This document shows positions 5,674 to 7,505 of a stretch of 7,505 nucleotides of DNA, in pieces; position 1 is the stretch's first letter; the number at the start of each line of letters is the position of its first letter. The stretch covers positions 1 through 7,505 of the forward strand of contig JAVVEH010000081.1 in NCBI GenBank assembly GCA_032251435.1, read 5' to 3'. A program made the translations under genes and the position numbers. The notes under the pieces are model-generated. The model saw only the letters and a list, made by a program, of their open reading frames with translations. It was not told where the DNA came from and searched no databases. This DNA comes from JAVVEH01 sp032251435 (GTDB taxonomy: Bacteria; Verrucomicrobiota; Lentisphaeria; Oligosphaerales; MVZH01).

Positions 5674-5895
5674 TTAATCGACCGACAGGGTGGTCAACAG
5701 CCGGGCGGCCCGGTCGGGGTTGTCATCAACAGCGATTGTGGCGATCGCGCGCAGTTTGGCCAATCGGTGATCATCGGTGTTTCCCGCCCGCTCAATACGG
5801 TCAAAGCCGGCGGCCACTTCAAGTAAATAGCTGCGCAAGTCATGGTAATACATGTCCAGCAATTCGTCCGCGGTTTTGGGCGGTGTCAGCGTCAT
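5674..5895 (-). CDS. Small helical protein upstream of the TatD-like hydrolase
   Basis: This 73-residue acidic protein has no cysteines, signal peptide or membrane segment. It looks wholly helical, with LLDMYYHDLRSYLLEVAAGFDRIERA (12-37) as an amphipathic first helix, a DDHRLAKLRAIATIAV helix at about 41-56, and a short DNPDRAARLLTTL helix near 58-70. I do not know a named family. I have an impression that proteins with MYYxDxRSxLLExAAxxDRxxRA accompany EboB-like hydrolases in related bacteria. Its stop lies 29 bases before the hydrolase start, with the hydrolase Shine-Dalgarno in between, so they are probably co-transcribed and the proteins may interact. Its own ribosome site is weak, and a weak minus-strand TTGACG (5948-5943) with CATTAA (5924-5919) could be a promoter. 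Codon-level protein-like composition and position make it likely real. Confidence 0.75.
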   Translation of the reverse strand: MTLTPPKTADELLDMYYHDLRSYLLEVAAGFDRIERAGNTDDHRLAKLRAIATIAVDDNPDRAARLLTTLSVD

Positions 5896-6048
5896 AGGCT
5901 TGATCGACTCACGTGAAGTTAATGGGCGAAAAATAATAAAAGCGTCAATGTAGCTGAAGTACCGGATTTTGCCACTTCTTGTCCGGTGTTTCGTTCCCGT
6001 TCCGGGGACCGTGACGGAACCGGGAGAAAAACCGCGGGCGCGGCGCCG
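5896..6048 (-). other. Spacer between rhaA and the small-protein gene with stem-loops
   Basis: Two inverted repeats are visible: TCCCGTTCCG (5995-6004) with CGGAACCGGGA (6015-6025, one bulged G), and ACCGGA (5961-5966) with TCCGGT (5982-5987). Neither is followed by a T-run on the minus strand, so neither is a clear intrinsic terminator. They could slow polymerase or protect the rhaA 3' end. The spacer is long enough to hold a separate promoter for the downstream three genes. Confidence 0.4.
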
Positions 6049-7323
6049 CTAAGCTCGCCGGGAAAGAACATCTTTCTCGTACGCTTTGACCACGTCCAGC
6101 CAGCCGCCGCCGACCGGCACACCCTGCTTCAAACAGTAGTAGTCCCAGACCGCCGCGAAGGGCATGGTTTTTAATTCCTCCAACACAGCCAGCCGGGCGG
6201 TGTAATCCCCGCTGTTTTCAAACGCGCGCAGTGTGTCCGTGGGCTCCAGAAGAGCTTTGCAGAGCGCCTTGATCATATTCCGGGTGCCGATTGTCCAGGC
6301 GGCGATTCGGTTAATGGTGGCGTCAAAGAAATCCAAGCCGATATGCACGCGGTCCGTAAAATCGCCGCGGATAATTTCCTGGGCGATGGCTTGCAATTCA
6401 TCATCAAAAATCACCACATGGTCACTGTCCCAGCGGACGGGGCGGCTGACATGCAGCAGAATCTCATCCACAAATTCAAGGACGGAGCTGATTTTGTCAC
6501 TGATCACTTCAGTGGGGTGAAAATGCCCGGCGTCCAGACAAAGCAGGCACCCGTTTTTCACCGCGTAGCCCATGTAGAATTCGTGGGATCCGACGGTGAA
6601 GCTTTCCGCCCCGATGCCGAATAATTTGCATTCCACAGCGTCTAAATGGCATGCGGGGTCCAGTTTTTCAGCGAACATCTCATCCAGGGACCGCCGCAAC
6701 CGGGCCCGGGCGGCGACACGGTCAATGGGAATATCCTTGGAGCCGTCGGGAATCCAGGTGTTCATCACGCAGGGGGTGCCCAGTTCCCGGCCGATGTGGG
6801 CGGAAATGGTCCGGCAGGCTTTGCCATGATCCACCCAGAATTTTCGGACAGCCTCGTCACCACTGCTGAGAGTGAAGCCGCTGTCGGCCTTGGGATGGGA
6901 AAAAAACGAGGGGTTGAAGTCCATGCCCATATCATTCGCTTTACACCAGTCAATCCAGCTTTGGAAATGGGCCGGTTTGAGTTGATCGCGTTCGACGAAC
7001 ACGCCGCCGGTGTCCGCATAGATGGCATGCAGATTCAGGCGGTGCTTACCGGGAATCAACGACAGGGCTTTGTCCAAGTCCGCGCGCAACTGGTCAGGTG
7101 TGGTCGCTTTGCCCGGATAATTGCCTGTCACCTGAATGCCGCCGCCATCCAGCACCGCGTCGGGCACTTCAAAGCCACCGACATCATCCCCCTGCCAGCA
7201 ATGCAGGGAAACGGGGATGTTTTCCAGCTTTGCCAACACCGCGTCGGTGTCCACACCGCAGATCGCATAACGCTCACGAGCGAGCTCATAGGATTTTTCA
7301 ATGAGAGAATTTGGGATATTCAT
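6049..7323 (-). CDS. rhaA: L-rhamnose isomerase
   Basis: RhaA interconverts L-rhamnose and L-rhamnulose in the cytoplasm, the first step of L-rhamnose breakdown. The 424 residues match the family length (about 419 in E. coli) and the protein aligns along its whole length with E. coli RhaA. Shared blocks include HCWQGDD (41-47), TGNYPGKA (66-73), LDAGHFHPTEVISDKIS (263-279), RPVRWDSDHV (294-303), HIGLDFFDATINRIAAW (327-343) and AYEKDVLSRR (414-423). Metal and catalytic residues are all in place: Glu231, Asp264, His267, His291, Asp299, Asp301 and Asp331, each three less than the E. coli number. The ATG at 7323 gives a normal N-terminus, though the Shine-Dalgarno is weak (GAG about seven to nine bases upstream). 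It is the first of four minus-strand genes. No rhaB, rhaD or regulator is in the window. Confidence 0.98.
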   Translation of the reverse strand: MNIPNSLIEKSYELARERYAICGVDTDAVLAKLENIPVSLHCWQGDDVGGFEVPDAVLDGGGIQVTGNYPGKATTPDQLRADLDKALSLIPGKHRLNLHAIYADTGGVFVERDQLKPAHFQSWIDWCKANDMGMDFNPSFFSHPKADSGFTLSSGDEAVRKFWVDHGKACRTISAHIGRELGTPCVMNTWIPDGSKDIPIDRVAARARLRRSLDEMFAEKLDPACHLDAVECKLFGIGAESFTVGSHEFYMGYAVKNGCLLCLDAGHFHPTEVISDKISSVLEFVDEILLHVSRPVRWDSDHVVIFDDELQAIAQEIIRGDFTDRVHIGLDFFDATINRIAAWTIGTRNMIKALCKALLEPTDTLRAFENSGDYTARLAVLEELKTMPFAAVWDYYCLKQGVPVGGGWLDVVKAYEKDVLSRRA

Positions 7324-7433
7324 GAGGATTCTCGGTTCTAAGTTAACACGTTTTGGTCGATTGCCGCGATTCGCTTAAAATAATGCCGAAGAGGCATATT
7401 TCACCCCGTTCCGTCAAGTCTTGATTAACCGAC
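7324..7433 (-). promoter_or_regulatory. rhaA upstream region with a small inverted repeat
   Basis: This stretch should hold the rhaA promoter, but I cannot assign boxes with confidence. A minus-strand TTGACG lies at 7417-7412 without a correctly spaced -10. An inverted repeat ATGCC-GAAGA-GGCAT (7383-7397) could be an operator or leader hairpin, and a CGATT direct repeat (spaced by GCCG) lies around 7357-7370. Regulation by a rhamnose-responsive factor is plausible but not shown. Confidence 0.3.
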
Positions 7434-7505
7434 TTCCACGACTTCCACGTCTTCCACGTCTTCCACGTCTTCCACGTCTTCCACGTCTTCCACGTCTTCC
7501 ACGTC
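7434..7505. repeat. 9-bp tandem repeat array (TTCCACGTC)n
   Basis: Eight consecutive 9-bp units run to the window edge. The first (7434-7442) reads TTCCACGAC and the other seven (7443-7505) are identical TTCCACGTC. On the minus strand the unit is GACGTGGAA. Because the period is a multiple of three, each frame would encode a three-residue repeat (for example Phe-His-Val or Asp-Val-Glu), but there is no start or gene context, so it is probably non-coding. The array continues beyond the window. Confidence 0.97.

Noticed and set aside
4844..5677. A 277-codon plus-strand open frame opposite the hydrolase
   Set aside because: It is an antisense shadow. The minus-strand frame carries the metal-binding motifs, a Shine-Dalgarno and the operon context.
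5995..6025. Intrinsic terminator for rhaA
   Set aside because: The hairpin is bulged and is followed on the minus strand by ACGAAACACC, with no T-run, so I list it only as a stem-loop.
6646..7341. A 231-codon plus-strand open frame opposite rhaA
   Set aside because: The opposite strand encodes a full-length L-rhamnose isomerase with all active-site residues. The plus frame is a composition effect of GC-rich codons.

Overview
The window is 7,505 bp of moderately GC-rich bacterial DNA. It carries seven protein genes I can support, and six of them are on the minus strand. It also has a long gene-free, repeat-rich stretch on the left and a simple tandem repeat at each end (7-bp unit on the left, 9-bp unit on the right). 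Spacers littered with degenerate repeats of the types 'ACTGATTA-CACTGAT', 'CACAAAAA' and 'TTCGTGGC', together with GGAGGTC and GACGTGGAA microsatellite-like arrays, remind me of environmental members of the PVC group (Verrucomicrobiota, Kiritimatiellota, Lentisphaerota). That assignment is an impression from repeat style and gene content, not a proof.

Layout from left to right: (1) bases 1-1041 hold no convincing gene. They contain a CGGAGGT array, a three-hairpin element, two copies of a roughly 170-bp dispersed element, a 15-bp inverted repeat and a 71-bp-period direct repeat. (2) Bases 1042-3176 are a two-gene minus-strand operon, with an extended-SDR nucleotide-sugar epimerase/dehydratase followed by a DegT/DnrJ/EryC1/StrS-type PLP aminotransferase. 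The two genes are coupled by a TAATG overlap. Together they look like part of an amino-sugar nucleotide pathway. (3) Bases 3178-3511 form a compact plus-strand unit with its own promoter-like sequence, a strong Shine-Dalgarno, a 54-residue zinc-ribbon protein gene missing from simple long-ORF lists, and a textbook intrinsic terminator. (4) Bases 3536-7323 carry four minus-strand genes: L-rhamnose isomerase (rhaA), a 73-residue helical protein, a TatD-type metal-dependent hydrolase resembling EboB, and a 12-helix MFS-like transporter. The last three are tightly packed, while rhaA is separated from them by 153 bp. (5) Bases 7324-7505 hold the rhaA upstream region and a TTCCACGTC array.

The clearest metabolic statement is L-rhamnose use: RhaA retains every known metal and catalytic residue. 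The small protein, TatD-like hydrolase and transporter probably form a transcription unit, and the hydrolase links it by resemblance to the poorly understood ebo gene clusters. However, no eboA, eboC, eboD, eboE or eboF is present here. I found no rRNA, tRNA, CRISPR array, transposase or phage gene. I see nothing I would call a demonstrated new system. The best leads are the small protein/EboB-like/MFS cluster, the orphan zinc-ribbon gene and the structured repeats.
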